A stretch of 64,000 bases of DNA from Georgenia_B sunbinii (GCF_036421855.1 NZ_JAZGOK010000004.1); one strand, 5' to 3'. Positions 7,875-17,047 are shown, numbered from the stretch's first letter. The notes: a model not told the origin generated them from the sequence alone. Numbers and translations: made by a program.

Positions 7875-9325
7875 TGGCGACCATCACCCAGCAGACGGCC
7901 CGGTCCGGCCGCGGCATCGAGCTCGTGATGCTCGCCCTCGGGCTGGGCATCGGCCTGTACGCCTACCTCCAGGTGGGCCTGGCGACCACCGGCTCGCCGC
8001 CGGCCGGGATGCTCACCCACGGCGGCGTGCTCGCCGCGCTGGCCCTCCTCGCGCACGTCGCGCTGCGGTGGCGGGCCCGCTACGCGGACCCGGTGATCCT
8101 GCCGACGGCCGTCGCCCTCAACGGCATCGGGCTGGCGATGATCTACCGGCTCGACCACGCCTACGCGCTGCGTGAGATGACGACCGGCTTCGCCAACCGG
8201 CAGGTGCTGTGGACCGTCATCGGGATGCTCGCCGCGGTGGTGATCCTCGTCGTCCTGCGCGACCACCGCACGCTGCGCCGCTACACCTACCTGTCGATGA
8301 TCGCCGGCCTCGTCCTGCTGCTGCTGCCGCTCCTGCCGATCATCGGCAACGAGATCAACGGCGCCCGGATCTGGATCAGCGTAGGCCCGATGTCCTTCCA
8401 GCCCGCCGAGCTCGCCAAGGTGTTCCTCGCGATCTTCTTCGCCGGGTACCTCGTGACCAACCGCGACACCCTCGCGCTCGCCGGCCCGAGGGTCCTCGGC
8501 CTGCAGCTGCCTCGGATCCGCGACCTCGGCCCGATCCTGCTCGCGTGGGCGGTGGCGCTGGTGGTCCTGGTCTTCCAGCGCGACCTCGGCGCCGCGCTGC
8601 TGTTCTTCGCGCTGTTCGTCGCGATGCTCTACGTCGCCACCGAACGGCTCAGCTGGGTCCTCATCGGGCTCACCCTGTTCGGCGCTGGCGCCGCGCTGGC
8701 CGCCACCACCTTCGGGCACGTCGGCGCCCGGTTCGCCGTCTGGCTCGACGCGCTGAGCCCGGAGATGTACAACCGGAACCCGGGCGGTTCGGGACAGCTC
8801 GTCAACGGGCTGTTCGGGATGGCCTCCGGCGGCCTCATGGGCACCGGCTGGGGTGAGGGCCGCCCAGACCTCGTGCCGTACGCGAACTCAGACTTCATCA
8901 TCGCCTCCCTCGGTGAGGAGCTCGGGCTCACCGGCGTGCTGGCCATCCTCCTCATGTACCTCGTCCTCGCCCAGCGCGGCATGCGGGCGGCGATCGGTGT
9001 GCGCGACGGCTTCGGCAAGCTCCTTGCCTCCGGCCTCTCGTTCGTCGTCGCGTTCCAGATCTTCGTCGTCGTCGGTGGCGTCACCCGGCTCATCCCGCTC
9101 ACCGGGCTGACGACGCCGTTCCTCGCGCAGGGCGGCTCCGCGCTGGTGGTCAACTGGATGATCATCGCGCTGCTGCTGCGGATCTCCGACAGCGCCCGGC
9201 GCCCGGCGCCGCTCGCCGGCGACCTCCCGGTGGGCCCGATCGCCCCCGGCGGCAGCGCCACCCCGGTCACCTTCGACTCGGTGGGCGACGACTCCTCACC
9301 CACCGAGGTGGTGAGGCTGACGTGA
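7874..9325 (+). CDS. rodA: RodA, SEDS-family peptidoglycan glycosyltransferase
   Basis: 483 residues, about 10-12 transmembrane helices, FtsW/RodA/SpoVE family. SEDS signatures are seen in NGARIWI (about residues 160-166), QPAELAK and the ELGLTG region. It polymerises lipid II during wall elongation together with the adjacent transpeptidase PbpA. ATG 7874 overlaps the pstP stop (TGATG); GTG 7871 is an equally placed alternative. Its stop overlaps the pbpA start (GTGA). Confidence 0.94.
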   Translation: MATITQQTARSGRGIELVMLALGLGIGLYAYLQVGLATTGSPPAGMLTHGGVLAALALLAHVALRWRARYADPVILPTAVALNGIGLAMIYRLDHAYALREMTTGFANRQVLWTVIGMLAAVVILVVLRDHRTLRRYTYLSMIAGLVLLLLPLLPIIGNEINGARIWISVGPMSFQPAELAKVFLAIFFAGYLVTNRDTLALAGPRVLGLQLPRIRDLGPILLAWAVALVVLVFQRDLGAALLFFALFVAMLYVATERLSWVLIGLTLFGAGAALAATTFGHVGARFAVWLDALSPEMYNRNPGGSGQLVNGLFGMASGGLMGTGWGEGRPDLVPYANSDFIIASLGEELGLTGVLAILLMYLVLAQRGMRAAIGVRDGFGKLLASGLSFVVAFQIFVVVGGVTRLIPLTGLTTPFLAQGGSALVVNWMIIALLLRISDSARRPAPLAGDLPVGPIAPGGSATPVTFDSVGDDSSPTEVVRLT

Positions 9326-10779
9326 ACACCCCCGTCCGCCGGCTGACCGTCGTCGTCGCCCTCATGTTCCTCGCGCTCATGGTCACCGCGACGTCTGTGC
9401 AGTACTTCCAGGCGCCCTCGCTCAACGCCGACGGCCGCAACGTGCGCACCATCTACCAAGAGTTCGGCCGCGACCGCGGGCCGATCATCGTCGCCGGCGA
9501 CACGATCGCCTCCTCGACCCCGGTCGACGACGTCTACGGCTACCAGCGCAGCTACGACCAGCCACACCTCTACGCCCACCTCACCGGGTACTTCGCCGCG
9601 GCGCTCAGCTCGATGACCGGGCTCGAGCGAGAGACCAACGAGGTCCTCAACGGCACCGCCGACTCCCTCATCGTCCAGCGCATCCAGGACCTGGTCACCG
9701 GCCGCCAGCCGCAGGGCGGCTCGATCGAGCTGACCATCGACGCGGCCGGGCAGCAGGCGGCGTGGGACGCGCTGGGCGACCAGCGCGGCGCCGTCGTCGC
9801 CCTCGACACCCGCACCGGCGCGATCCTCACGATGGTCTCCAAGCCGAGCTTCGACCCCAACGAGCTCGCGGTCCACACCGGGGCGGAGGCGAGCGCCGCC
9901 TACGAGACGCTGCTCGCCGAGGAGACCGACCCGCTCATCAACCGGGCCATCGGCGGCGACCTCTACGCCCCGGGATCGAGCTTCAAGGTCCTCGTCGCCG
10001 CGGCGCTGGTGGAGCAGGAGGGTTACGAGGCCGACACCGAGGTACCCGCGCCGGCGCAGCTGGCGCTGCCGCTGTCGGACCGGGTGGTGTCGAACCCGGG
10101 CGGGATCTCCTGCACCGCGAACCCGACCGTCCCGCTGCAGTACGCGTTCACCCACTCGTGCAACACGCCGTTCGCGGCGCTGGGCATGGAGCTCGGCGAG
10201 GACGCGCTGCGCGAGCAGGCCGCCGACTTCGGCTTCGGCGAGCCGCTGCGCGTGCCGCTGCGGGTCACCCCGTCCACCGTGCCGCAGGGCATGGACGCCG
10301 CCAACACCGCGATGGCCTCGATCGGCCAGTACGACGTGCGGGTCACGCCGCTGCAGATGGCGATGATCTCGCAGGCGATCGCCAACGGCGGCCAGCAGAT
10401 GCAGCCCTACCTCGTGGCCACCGAGCGTCGCGCGGACCTCGAGGTGGTGTCCACCACCGAGCCGACCGTGCTGCGCCAGTCCGTCTCGGCCGGCACCGCC
10501 GACGTGCTCACCGACCTCATGGTCGATGCCGTCGCCAACGGCACCGGCAGCCCCGCACAGCTGCCGGGTATCACCGTCGCCGGCAAGACCGGCAGCGCAC
10601 AGAGCGGCACCGACGCCCCGCCGCACGCCTGGTTCACCTCCTTCGCCCCCGCCGAGGACCCGCGGGTGGCGGTCGCCGTCGTCGTCGAGAACGGTGGCAT
10701 CGACGGCGACCTCGCCTCCGGCGGCACCACCGCTGCCCCGATCGCGCGCCAGGTGCTGGCCGCGCTGCTGCAGGAATGA
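9322..10779 (+). CDS. pbpA: PbpA, class B penicillin-binding transpeptidase
   Basis: 485 residues. One N-terminal transmembrane helix (about 9-28) is followed by a pedestal region and the transpeptidase domain with the three active-site motifs SSFK near 218 (catalytic serine), SCN near 278 and KTGS near 421. It crosslinks peptidoglycan as the partner of RodA, whose gene it overlaps by GTGA. PbpA of mycobacteria is a PknB substrate, which fits the operon. Confidence 0.95.
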   Translation: MNTPVRRLTVVVALMFLALMVTATSVQYFQAPSLNADGRNVRTIYQEFGRDRGPIIVAGDTIASSTPVDDVYGYQRSYDQPHLYAHLTGYFAAALSSMTGLERETNEVLNGTADSLIVQRIQDLVTGRQPQGGSIELTIDAAGQQAAWDALGDQRGAVVALDTRTGAILTMVSKPSFDPNELAVHTGAEASAAYETLLAEETDPLINRAIGGDLYAPGSSFKVLVAAALVEQEGYEADTEVPAPAQLALPLSDRVVSNPGGISCTANPTVPLQYAFTHSCNTPFAALGMELGEDALREQAADFGFGEPLRVPLRVTPSTVPQGMDAANTAMASIGQYDVRVTPLQMAMISQAIANGGQQMQPYLVATERRADLEVVSTTEPTVLRQSVSAGTADVLTDLMVDAVANGTGSPAQLPGITVAGKTGSAQSGTDAPPHAWFTSFAPAEDPRVAVAVVVENGGIDGDLASGGTTAAPIARQVLAALLQE

Positions 10780-10781
10780 CC

Positions 10782-12038
10782 ATGGCAGCCCACGCCGGCC
10801 GCGTCCTCAAGGACCGGTACCAGCTCACCGAACGCATCGCGGTGGGGGGGATGGGCGAGGTCTGGCAGGCCCACGACCGCACCCTCGAGCGGGTGGTGGC
10901 CGTCAAGGTGCTCCGCGACGACCTCCGCGGCAACGAGACCGCGCTGGCCCGGCTGCGTGCCGAGGCACGCAACGGCGGCGGGGTCTCGCACCCGAACGTC
11001 GCCACCCTCCTCGACTACGGCGAACGGGCCGGCAGCGGGTTCCTCGTGATGGAGTACGTCGCCGGCGAGCCGCTGTCCGACGTCCTCGACCGGGAGCGCA
11101 CCCTGCCGCCGCGTGACGCGCTGCGGATCATCGCGCAGTGCGCCGCCGGCCTGCACGCCGCGCACGTCGCCGGCGTCGTCCACCGCGACGTCAAGCCGTC
11201 GAACATCCTGCTCACCCCCGAGGGGGTCGCCAAGCTCACCGACTTCGGCATCTCGCTGGGGGTGGGGCAGGACGCGCTCACCGCGGCCGGCATGGTCATG
11301 GGCACCGCCCAGTACCTGCCGCCCGAGCTGGCGCTGGGGAAGAAGGCCTCGCCCGCGGGGGACATCTACGCGCTCGGGATCGTGGGCTACGAGTCGCTCG
11401 TGGGGCAGCGCCCCTTCACCGGCGCGAACCCGGTGGAGATCGCCTTCGCGCACGTCGAGCAACCGGTCCCCACGCTACCGGCAGGCATCCCGGCGCCGGT
11501 CCGTGACCTCATCACCGCGATGCTCGCCAAGGACCCCGCCGACCGGCCCCGGTCCGCGGCGGCACTGGCCCGCGCCGCGGAGGAGCTGCTCAGCGGCCCA
11601 CCACCGTCGCCGGTGGTCCCCACCCGGCCGGTGGCGGGAGCGGCTGCCGAGCGGGCGGTCACGACAGCCGCGCCGGCCACGGCGACGACGCGCTCACCAG
11701 CTGCGGCCGACACGCCGCCCGCCGGCGCCGTCGTCCCCGCCACCATCGCCGGCTCCGGGCCCGCCCCGGACCGCCAGGACCAGCCCTCCGACGACGACGG
11801 ACCGACGGCGGCCCTGGCCCCGGCCGTTCCCACGCGCCGGGCGCTGCACCGCACCGCGCGGGCCCGACGGCGGCCCATCGGGCGCGACCTCGCCGCTGAC
11901 CGCCGGTGGCTCACCGCCGTCGGCGTCGGTGTGGCCATCGTCATCGTCCTCGCAGCAGTGCTCATCGGTACTCTTGCCCTGGGCGAGGACTCCCCGGCCG
12001 GGGCCGTGCACGTGACCATCGACCGATCCAGCGACTGA
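10782..12038 (+). CDS. pknA: PknA, serine/threonine protein kinase
   Basis: 418 residues. The kinase domain (about 8-275) has a glycine loop AVGGMGEVW, ATP lysine in VAVKVL near 41, HRDVKPSN near 133 and DFG near 153. A long Ala/Pro/Thr linker leads to one transmembrane helix (about 376-401) and a very short extracellular tail without PASTA repeats, as in PknA rather than PknB. ATG 10782 has AGGA 6 nt upstream; ATG 10776 overlaps the pbpA stop and is an alternative. It phosphorylates wall-growth and division proteins. Confidence 0.93.
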   Translation: MAAHAGRVLKDRYQLTERIAVGGMGEVWQAHDRTLERVVAVKVLRDDLRGNETALARLRAEARNGGGVSHPNVATLLDYGERAGSGFLVMEYVAGEPLSDVLDRERTLPPRDALRIIAQCAAGLHAAHVAGVVHRDVKPSNILLTPEGVAKLTDFGISLGVGQDALTAAGMVMGTAQYLPPELALGKKASPAGDIYALGIVGYESLVGQRPFTGANPVEIAFAHVEQPVPTLPAGIPAPVRDLITAMLAKDPADRPRSAAALARAAEELLSGPPPSPVVPTRPVAGAAAERAVTTAAPATATTRSPAAADTPPAGAVVPATIAGSGPAPDRQDQPSDDDGPTAALAPAVPTRRALHRTARARRRPIGRDLAADRRWLTAVGVGVAIVIVLAAVLIGTLALGEDSPAGAVHVTIDRSSD

Positions 12039-12054
12039 CAGCGAGGAACCACGC

Positions 12055-13929
12055 GTGGTGGACGAAGTACCCAAGGTGCTCGGCGGACGATACGAGGTCC
12101 ACGACCTCATCGGCCGTGGCGGCATGGCAGAGGTCTACATCGGCCACGACCGACGGCTCTCGCGCACCGTCGCGATCAAGGTGCTGCGCTCCGACCTCGC
12201 CCGTGACCCGATGTTCCAGACCCGGTTCCGGCGTGAGGCGCAGTCGGCCGCCGCCCTCAACCACCCGGCGATCGTCTCGGTCTACGACACCGGGGAGGAC
12301 GACGTCGTCACCACCCGGGGCGAGTCCGTCCACGTGCCGTACATCGTCATGGAGTACGTCGAGGGGCACACCGTCCGCTCACTGCTCACCGACGGCACCG
12401 CGGTGCCGATCGACGAGGCCGGCGAGATCGTCGTCGGCGTCCTGTCGGCGCTGGCCTACTCCCACCGCGAGGGCATCGTCCACCGCGACATCAAGCCCGG
12501 CAACGTCATGCTCACCCCGACCGGCCAGGTCAAGGTGATGGACTTCGGCATCGCCCGGGCGATGGCGGACTCCGCCGCGACGATGACCCAGACCCACGCC
12601 GTCGTCGGCACCGCGCAGTACCTCTCCCCGGAGCAGGCCCGCGGCGAGGTCGTCGACGCCCGCTCCGACATCTACTCCACCGGCTGCCTGCTCTACGAGC
12701 TGCTCACCGGCAAGCCGCCGTTCAGCGGCGACTCCGCCGTCGCGGTGGCCTACCAGCACGTCCGGGAGATCCCGCGCCCGCCCAGCGAGGTCGCCGCCGA
12801 CATCCCCGAGGCGCTGGACCGCATCGTCCTCAAGTCCCTGGCCAAGGACCGCGAAGAGCGGTACCCGGACGCCGACGCGATGCGCACCGACCTCGAGAAG
12901 GCGCTGCGCGGCGGCGCCGTCTCCGCGCCCGCCGCCAACACGTGGGCCGCCGCGGCCGCCGCCCAGCCGACCACCGTGGTCTCCGGGCCCGCCACCCGCG
13001 CGATGCCGGCCGCAGCACCCGCGACGGCGACGACCGCCACGGTCAACGACGAGGACGAGGACGAGGAGAGCCGTTCCCCGTGGTGGGTGTGGCTGCTCGT
13101 GCTCATCGGGCTCGCCGCGGCGATCGCGGTCGCCTACCTCCTCATCACCGACGGCGAGGAGGAAGAGCCCCCGCCACCGACCGCCGTCGAGGTCCCGGTG
13201 CTGGACGGCATGGACGAGGCGCAGGTGAGGGCCGAGCTCGAGGAGGAGGGGCTCGTCCTGAACATTGGCGACCCCCAGTTCTCCGACGCGGTCGAGGAGG
13301 GGCTGTTCGTCAGCGCCGACCCGGAGGTCGGCACCGAGGTGGAGCCCGGTGAGGCCGTCACGGTGAGGTTCTCCGCCGGCCCGGACTCCGTGGCGATGCC
13401 CGACGTCCGGGGGATGACCCAGGTCCAGGCACGCGACACGCTCGACCGGCTCGACCTCGACCTGCGGTACCGGACCGAGTCCGTCGACGATCCGCGCAAC
13501 GAGCGCGACCGCGTCTCCGAGGTCGAGCCGGCGGTGGGTGATCCGGTGTCCGCCGGTAGCGAGGTCACCCTGGTCCTCGCGACCGGCAACGTGGAGGTCC
13601 CCGACCTCACGGGGAGGAGCTTGGAGGAGGCGCAGGAGGTCCTCAGCGAGCTCACCATCACCTCCGGCACGCCGGTGGAGCAGGAGACCGGGGACAGCGA
13701 TCCCGGCACCGTCATCGACCAGGACCGTGAGGGCCCCGGTATCCCGCGGTTCAGCACGATCACCCTCACCGTGGCCATCGAGGTCCCCACACCGGATCCG
13801 ACGACGGACGAGCCCACTGACGAGCCCACGACGGAGGACCCACCGCCCGGCGACGAGCCCACGACGGAGGACCCCCCGCCCGGCGACGAGGATCCCTCAC
13901 CCGACGCCGGCATCGGCACCACCGGCTGA
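12055..13929 (+). CDS. pknB: PknB, serine/threonine kinase with PASTA domains
   Basis: 624 residues. The kinase domain (about 8-275) has VAIKVLR near 40, HRDIKPGN near 143 and DFGIA near 163. A linker, one transmembrane helix (about 344-364) and three extracellular PASTA repeats (about 378-580; VPVLDGM, MPDVRGM, VPDLTGR) follow. PASTA domains sense muropeptides or lipid II and control kinase activity. The tail is an acidic Pro/Thr repeat in which TTEDPPPGDE is duplicated. GTG 12055 has GAGGA 7 nt upstream; a second GTG follows immediately. Last gene of the cluster. Confidence 0.95.
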   Translation: MVDEVPKVLGGRYEVHDLIGRGGMAEVYIGHDRRLSRTVAIKVLRSDLARDPMFQTRFRREAQSAAALNHPAIVSVYDTGEDDVVTTRGESVHVPYIVMEYVEGHTVRSLLTDGTAVPIDEAGEIVVGVLSALAYSHREGIVHRDIKPGNVMLTPTGQVKVMDFGIARAMADSAATMTQTHAVVGTAQYLSPEQARGEVVDARSDIYSTGCLLYELLTGKPPFSGDSAVAVAYQHVREIPRPPSEVAADIPEALDRIVLKSLAKDREERYPDADAMRTDLEKALRGGAVSAPAANTWAAAAAAQPTTVVSGPATRAMPAAAPATATTATVNDEDEDEESRSPWWVWLLVLIGLAAAIAVAYLLITDGEEEEPPPPTAVEVPVLDGMDEAQVRAELEEEGLVLNIGDPQFSDAVEEGLFVSADPEVGTEVEPGEAVTVRFSAGPDSVAMPDVRGMTQVQARDTLDRLDLDLRYRTESVDDPRNERDRVSEVEPAVGDPVSAGSEVTLVLATGNVEVPDLTGRSLEEAQEVLSELTITSGTPVEQETGDSDPGTVIDQDREGPGIPRFSTITLTVAIEVPTPDPTTDEPTDEPTTEDPPPGDEPTTEDPPPGDEDPSPDAGIGTTG

Positions 13930-14054
13930 CGCCCCCCTCCGCCCTGCCCCGCGCGCGCACTCGCCCGGCCCGCCCCCGCGCACGCAGCTTAGGTCGCTCA
14001 TTTAGGTACTTATGTCTGGTTCAGAAGGTCGTTCCAAGACCCAGAAGGTCGACC

Positions 14055-14122
14055 TAACCGCGGGGGGCTAACCGCGGGGGTTAACCGCGGGGGGCTAGCC
14101 GCGGGGCCCAACCGCGGGCGCG
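14055..14122. repeat. GC-rich tandem repeat between pknB and pabA
   Basis: Nearly five copies of a 13-14-bp unit, taaccgcggggggc, with small variations. It fills the space directly after the pabA stop (14123) in the convergent pknB/pabA gap. No terminator-like T run is seen. Slippage-prone; function unknown. Confidence 0.8.
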
Positions 14123-14761
14123 TCAGGTGCGGATGAGGGGGGCCATGCCGGCGCTGCGGGCGGGGGCGTCGGCGTCGCCGGTCATCGCCAGCCAGTTCGC
14201 CAGCAGCCGGTGGCCGTGCTCGGTGAGCACCGCTTCGGGGTGGAACTGGACGCCGTGCAGCGGCAGCGAGCGGTGCGCCAGCGCCATGACGACGTCGCCG
14301 GTGCGGGCGGTGACGACCAGCTCGTCGGGCACCGTGGCGGTCTCCACGGCGAGCGAGTGGTACCGGGTCGCGGTGAACGGCGACGGCACGCCGTCGAAGA
14401 CTCCGCTGCCGTCGTGCGCCACGAGCGAGGTCTTGCCGTGCATGAGCTCCGGCGCGTGGCTCACCGTGGCGCCGAAGACCTCGGCCAGCGCCTGGTGGCC
14501 GAGGCAGATGCCGAGCAGCGGCACCTGGGCCGCGGCGCACGCCTCGATGATCTCCCGGCTGCTGCCGGCCTCCTTGGGGGTGCCTGGCCCGGGTGAGATC
14601 AGCACGCCGTCGTAGTCGGTGACGTCGCCGGCGGGCTCGTCGTTGCGGACCACGGTGGTCTGGGCACCGAGCTGCTGCAGGTAGCCGACGATGGTCCACA
14701 CGAAGCTGTCGTAGTTGTCGATGACGAGGATGCGGCGGGCGGCGCCCGGTGCTCCCGTCAC
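14123..14761 (-). CDS. pabA: Glutamine amidotransferase, anthranilate/aminodeoxychorismate synthase component II
   Basis: 212 residues, class I glutamine amidotransferase. It has NYDSF near 16, ISPGPGTP, the nucleophile elbow GICLGHQ near 83 (catalytic Cys) and HPE near 173 (catalytic His/Glu). It supplies ammonia to the chorismate-using component I for folate or tryptophan synthesis; sequence alone does not separate PabA from TrpG. No component I lies nearby. In actinobacteria this stand-alone copy typically sits next to the pknB cluster. GTG 14761 overlaps the stop of the small upstream peptide gene (GTGA). Confidence 0.92.
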   Translation of the reverse strand: MTGAPGAARRILVIDNYDSFVWTIVGYLQQLGAQTTVVRNDEPAGDVTDYDGVLISPGPGTPKEAGSSREIIEACAAAQVPLLGICLGHQALAEVFGATVSHAPELMHGKTSLVAHDGSGVFDGVPSPFTATRYHSLAVETATVPDELVVTARTGDVVMALAHRSLPLHGVQFHPEAVLTEHGHRLLANWLAMTGDADAPARSAGMAPLIRT

Positions 14762-14922
14762 GTCGTCGCCTCGATGGTCGTCTCGTTGAACGGCATGAAG
14801 GGAGCGATCTGCGGGAACAGCCAGGTGAAGCACGCGTAGACCGCGACTGTCGCGAGCATGAGGAGCAAGATGACCCGGAACCACGCGGGACCGGGCAGGA
14901 TCCGCCAGAGGGCGCCGTACAT
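14758..14922 (-). CDS. 54-residue membrane peptide between sortase and pabA
   Basis: Translation of the minus strand gives MYGALWRILPGPAWFRVILL..., with one transmembrane helix (about 16-36, FRVILLLMLATVAVYACFTWLF) followed by FPQIAPFMPFNETT. It is fused into the operon by overlaps at both ends: its ATG shares a base with the sortase stop (TGATG) and its stop overlaps the pabA GTG (GTGA). GGAGG lies 5 nt upstream of its start. Tight coupling and a clean single-helix design argue for a real gene. Function unknown; it might assist the sortase. Confidence 0.85.
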   Translation of the reverse strand: MYGALWRILPGPAWFRVILLLMLATVAVYACFTWLFPQIAPFMPFNETTIEATT

Positions 14923-15737
14923 CAGTTACCTCCCTCGACCATCTCGGCGGGCATGCCGTCGGCCTTGTCCACCCAGTAGTCGAACTCGCCGTAGGTGATC
15001 CACCGCTGCGCCGCCGAGAACAGCGGGTGGCAGGTGGTGAGCGTGATGAGACGCTCGGTGGGCTCGACGCCGACCTCGTTGGGGACCGGTGCGATGACCT
15101 CGACCTGGTCGGGGTAGACGATCTCGTGGCTCGTCACCCGGTAGACGATGTAGGCGTCGTCGGTCTCCACGATGAGCGAGTCACCGTCGACGACCTTCTC
15201 GATCTCCTTGTAGGGCGCGCCGTAGGACTGCCGGTGCGCCGCGGAGGCGAAGTTGCCGATCTCCCCGGGCCGCGCGGTCTCGGGGTAGTGGCCGATGTAG
15301 CCCCTGTTGAGGGTGGCGTCCAGGCCGACCCCGCTGGCGATCGAGCGCTTGTAGTCCTCGCCGAGCCGCGGGATGTGCATCACGCCCATCACGTCGCCCT
15401 CGTCGCCCGCCGCCGGGACCGGCGGGGCGTCGCGACGCTCCTCGCCGACGAGGCTCGGGGCCTCGACGTAGTTCTCGGTGGCCTGCCACTCCTCGAGCAC
15501 GGTGTCCTGGAAGGCGTTGGCCTCGACATCGGTCCACCACAGCTGCCAGACCACGAACAGGCCGAGCAGCACCCCGAGGGTGATCATCAGCTCGCCGACG
15601 ACTCCCACGAGGCCCGCGAAGAACCCGCGACGACGGCGAGGCCGTTGCCGGGTCCGGGTACGGCGCGGCGGTTCGCCGGACGGTGGCTCGCCGGACGGCC
15701 ACGTCTCGGTCAGCTGCCGGACGTCGGAGGTCGCCAT
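14922..15737 (-). CDS. Class E sortase
   Basis: 271 residues. A basic Arg-rich N-terminus and one transmembrane helix (about 42-66) anchor an extracellular beta-barrel transpeptidase with catalytic His in SAAHRQ (about 166), Cys in TTCHPLF (about 236) and Arg in QRWI (about 247). Class E sortases of high-GC actinobacteria attach LAXTG-type surface proteins to the wall. No sortase substrate gene is adjacent, so this is a housekeeping-type enzyme by context. The start is ATG 15737, preceded by GAGGGGATCCGCG. Confidence 0.93.
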   Translation of the reverse strand: MATSDVRQLTETWPSGEPPSGEPPRRTRTRQRPRRRRGFFAGLVGVVGELMITLGVLLGLFVVWQLWWTDVEANAFQDTVLEEWQATENYVEAPSLVGEERRDAPPVPAAGDEGDVMGVMHIPRLGEDYKRSIASGVGLDATLNRGYIGHYPETARPGEIGNFASAAHRQSYGAPYKEIEKVVDGDSLIVETDDAYIVYRVTSHEIVYPDQVEVIAPVPNEVGVEPTERLITLTTCHPLFSAAQRWITYGEFDYWVDKADGMPAEMVEGGN

Positions 15738-15776
15738 CGCGGATCCCCTCAGTGGTGGTGAGTGATGTCTCGTAGC

Positions 15777-16529
15777 CTAATCGACCACGGCGCGGGCATG
15801 TTCCATCCGGGTGGGACCGCTGTAGGCGGGCATCTCGATCTCCTCGACCGTCTCCTGGGACCAGCCGAGCCCCACCTGGGCGACGTACTGCTGGTAGATC
15901 TTCACCGCGGGAGCGGCTCGCACCGCAGCCGTCAGCTCCGCGGTGTCACCGATCGCGCTGATCCGGTACGGCGGTGAGTAGTGCCGGCCGTGGAGGAGCA
16001 GGACGTTGCCGATGCACCGCACCGCGGAGGTGGAGACGATGCGCTGGTCCTGGACCATCATTGCCTCCGCCCCGCCGGCCCACATCGCGTTCATCACCGC
16101 CTCGAGGTCCTGCTGGTGGACGACGAGGTCATCGGGGTGCAGCCCGGCAGCGGCCAGGTCGGGCGGCGCCGGTGCGTCCCACATCTCCACGACGATGCCC
16201 GGCCCCGCCAGCGGCGTGCTGCCAGCAGCGATCTCGGTGATCTCGGCAGTGGCCTCGTCGACGACGGGCGCGACGTCATCGGTGTCGATCAGCGTGTCGA
16301 CCGCGGCACGCAGCTCCGCGACGTTCGCCTCGGACTCCTCCAGCCGCTGCGTCTGCGCCCGGGCCAGCTCGACGAGGTTGCTCGGGGAGCGCTGGTCGGC
16401 ACCCTCGAACAGGTGGGCGTTGGTCGCGAACAGCAGCCCGGCCAGCGCTGCCACCAGGCCGACGGCGACCGACCGCCTCGCCCGGCGCGGTGCGGGGGCG
16501 CTCTCGGAGGGGTCAACCGGCAGTGTCAT
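15777..16529 (-). CDS. DUF881 family membrane protein
   Basis: 250 residues. A short basic N-terminus, one transmembrane helix (about 18-38), a coiled-coil stretch (about 48-80, ARAQTQRLEESEANVAELRAAVD) and the conserved DUF881 domain (about 95-250, GPGIVVEMWD...HQQDLEAVMNAMW...GAEAMMVQDQRI) are seen. The biochemical role of the family is not established, but it is regularly found beside crgA and sortase genes at the division/wall locus of actinobacteria. ATG 16529 has GGGGAC 4 nt upstream and replaces a longer reading frame that begins 16 codons earlier. Confidence 0.9.
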   Translation of the reverse strand: MTLPVDPSESAPAPRRARRSVAVGLVAALAGLLFATNAHLFEGADQRSPSNLVELARAQTQRLEESEANVAELRAAVDTLIDTDDVAPVVDEATAEITEIAAGSTPLAGPGIVVEMWDAPAPPDLAAAGLHPDDLVVHQQDLEAVMNAMWAGGAEAMMVQDQRIVSTSAVRCIGNVLLLHGRHYSPPYRISAIGDTAELTAAVRAAPAVKIYQQYVAQVGLGWSQETVEEIEMPAYSGPTRMEHARAVVD

Positions 16530-16688
16530 GTCGTCCCCATTCTGCCGATTGCGCCATCCATCGCCGAGCCGCGGCACGGGTGTGTGCTGCTGACCACTAC
16601 GCTAGGTGACGACTGTTGCGTCCGGAAGGGCACAACGCCAGCCCCATGCCCATCGCCCGTCGGGCGAACCGTTGAAGGAGACGCGAGC

Positions 16689-16934
16689 GTGCCGGAGTCC
16701 AAGCGCCGCAAGAAGAAGTCCACGTATACCCCGCCCGCACCGCCGAAGCCCAAGGAGAGCCCGCAGTGGTGGGTGCCGACCGCCGTCGTCCTCATGGTCG
16801 TCGGGATGCTGTGGGTGGTGGTCACCTACATCATCGAAGCCGCCGGCCCGATCCCTGGGCTGGGTCAGTGGAACCTCGCGGTGGGCTTCGTCGTCCTCCT
16901 CACCGGCTTCCTCATGACGCTGCGCTGGCGCTGA
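16689..16934 (+). CDS. crgA: CrgA, cell division protein
   Basis: 81 residues. A Lys/Arg-rich N-terminus (PESKRRKKKSTYTPPAPPKP) and two transmembrane helices (about 29-50 and 60-77) match CrgA. CrgA recruits or restrains divisome components (FtsZ, FtsI, FtsQ) in streptomycetes and mycobacteria. GTG 16689 has GAAGGAG 8 nt upstream. It is divergent from the DUF881 gene and convergent with rhomboid. Confidence 0.92.
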   Translation: MPESKRRKKKSTYTPPAPPKPKESPQWWVPTAVVLMVVGMLWVVVTYIIEAAGPIPGLGQWNLAVGFVVLLTGFLMTLRWR

Positions 16935-16937
16935 CAG

Positions 16938-17029
16938 GTTCTCCCCAGGTGTGCACATCCCTGTGGAGAACTACACGGGTGTAAGTCCACCCCTGTCCAC
17001 AGTTGTGGACAGGGGTGTGGAGAACTACA
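16938..17029. repeat. Nested inverted and direct repeats between crgA and rhomboid
   Basis: Three elements overlap here. First, GTTCTCCcCAGG pairs with CCTGtGGAGAAC (16938-16972). Second, a 14-bp perfect inverted repeat CACCCCTGTCCACA / TGTGGACAGGGGTG with a 2-nt spacer (16988-17017) holds two back-to-back CTGTCCACA sequences, one base off the DnaA box. Third, the direct repeat TGTGGAGAACTACA occurs at 16962 and 17016. Being between convergent genes, it may simply be a bidirectional terminator. Confidence 0.7.
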
Positions 17030-17047
17030 TCGGTGTGACTCGCCGGT

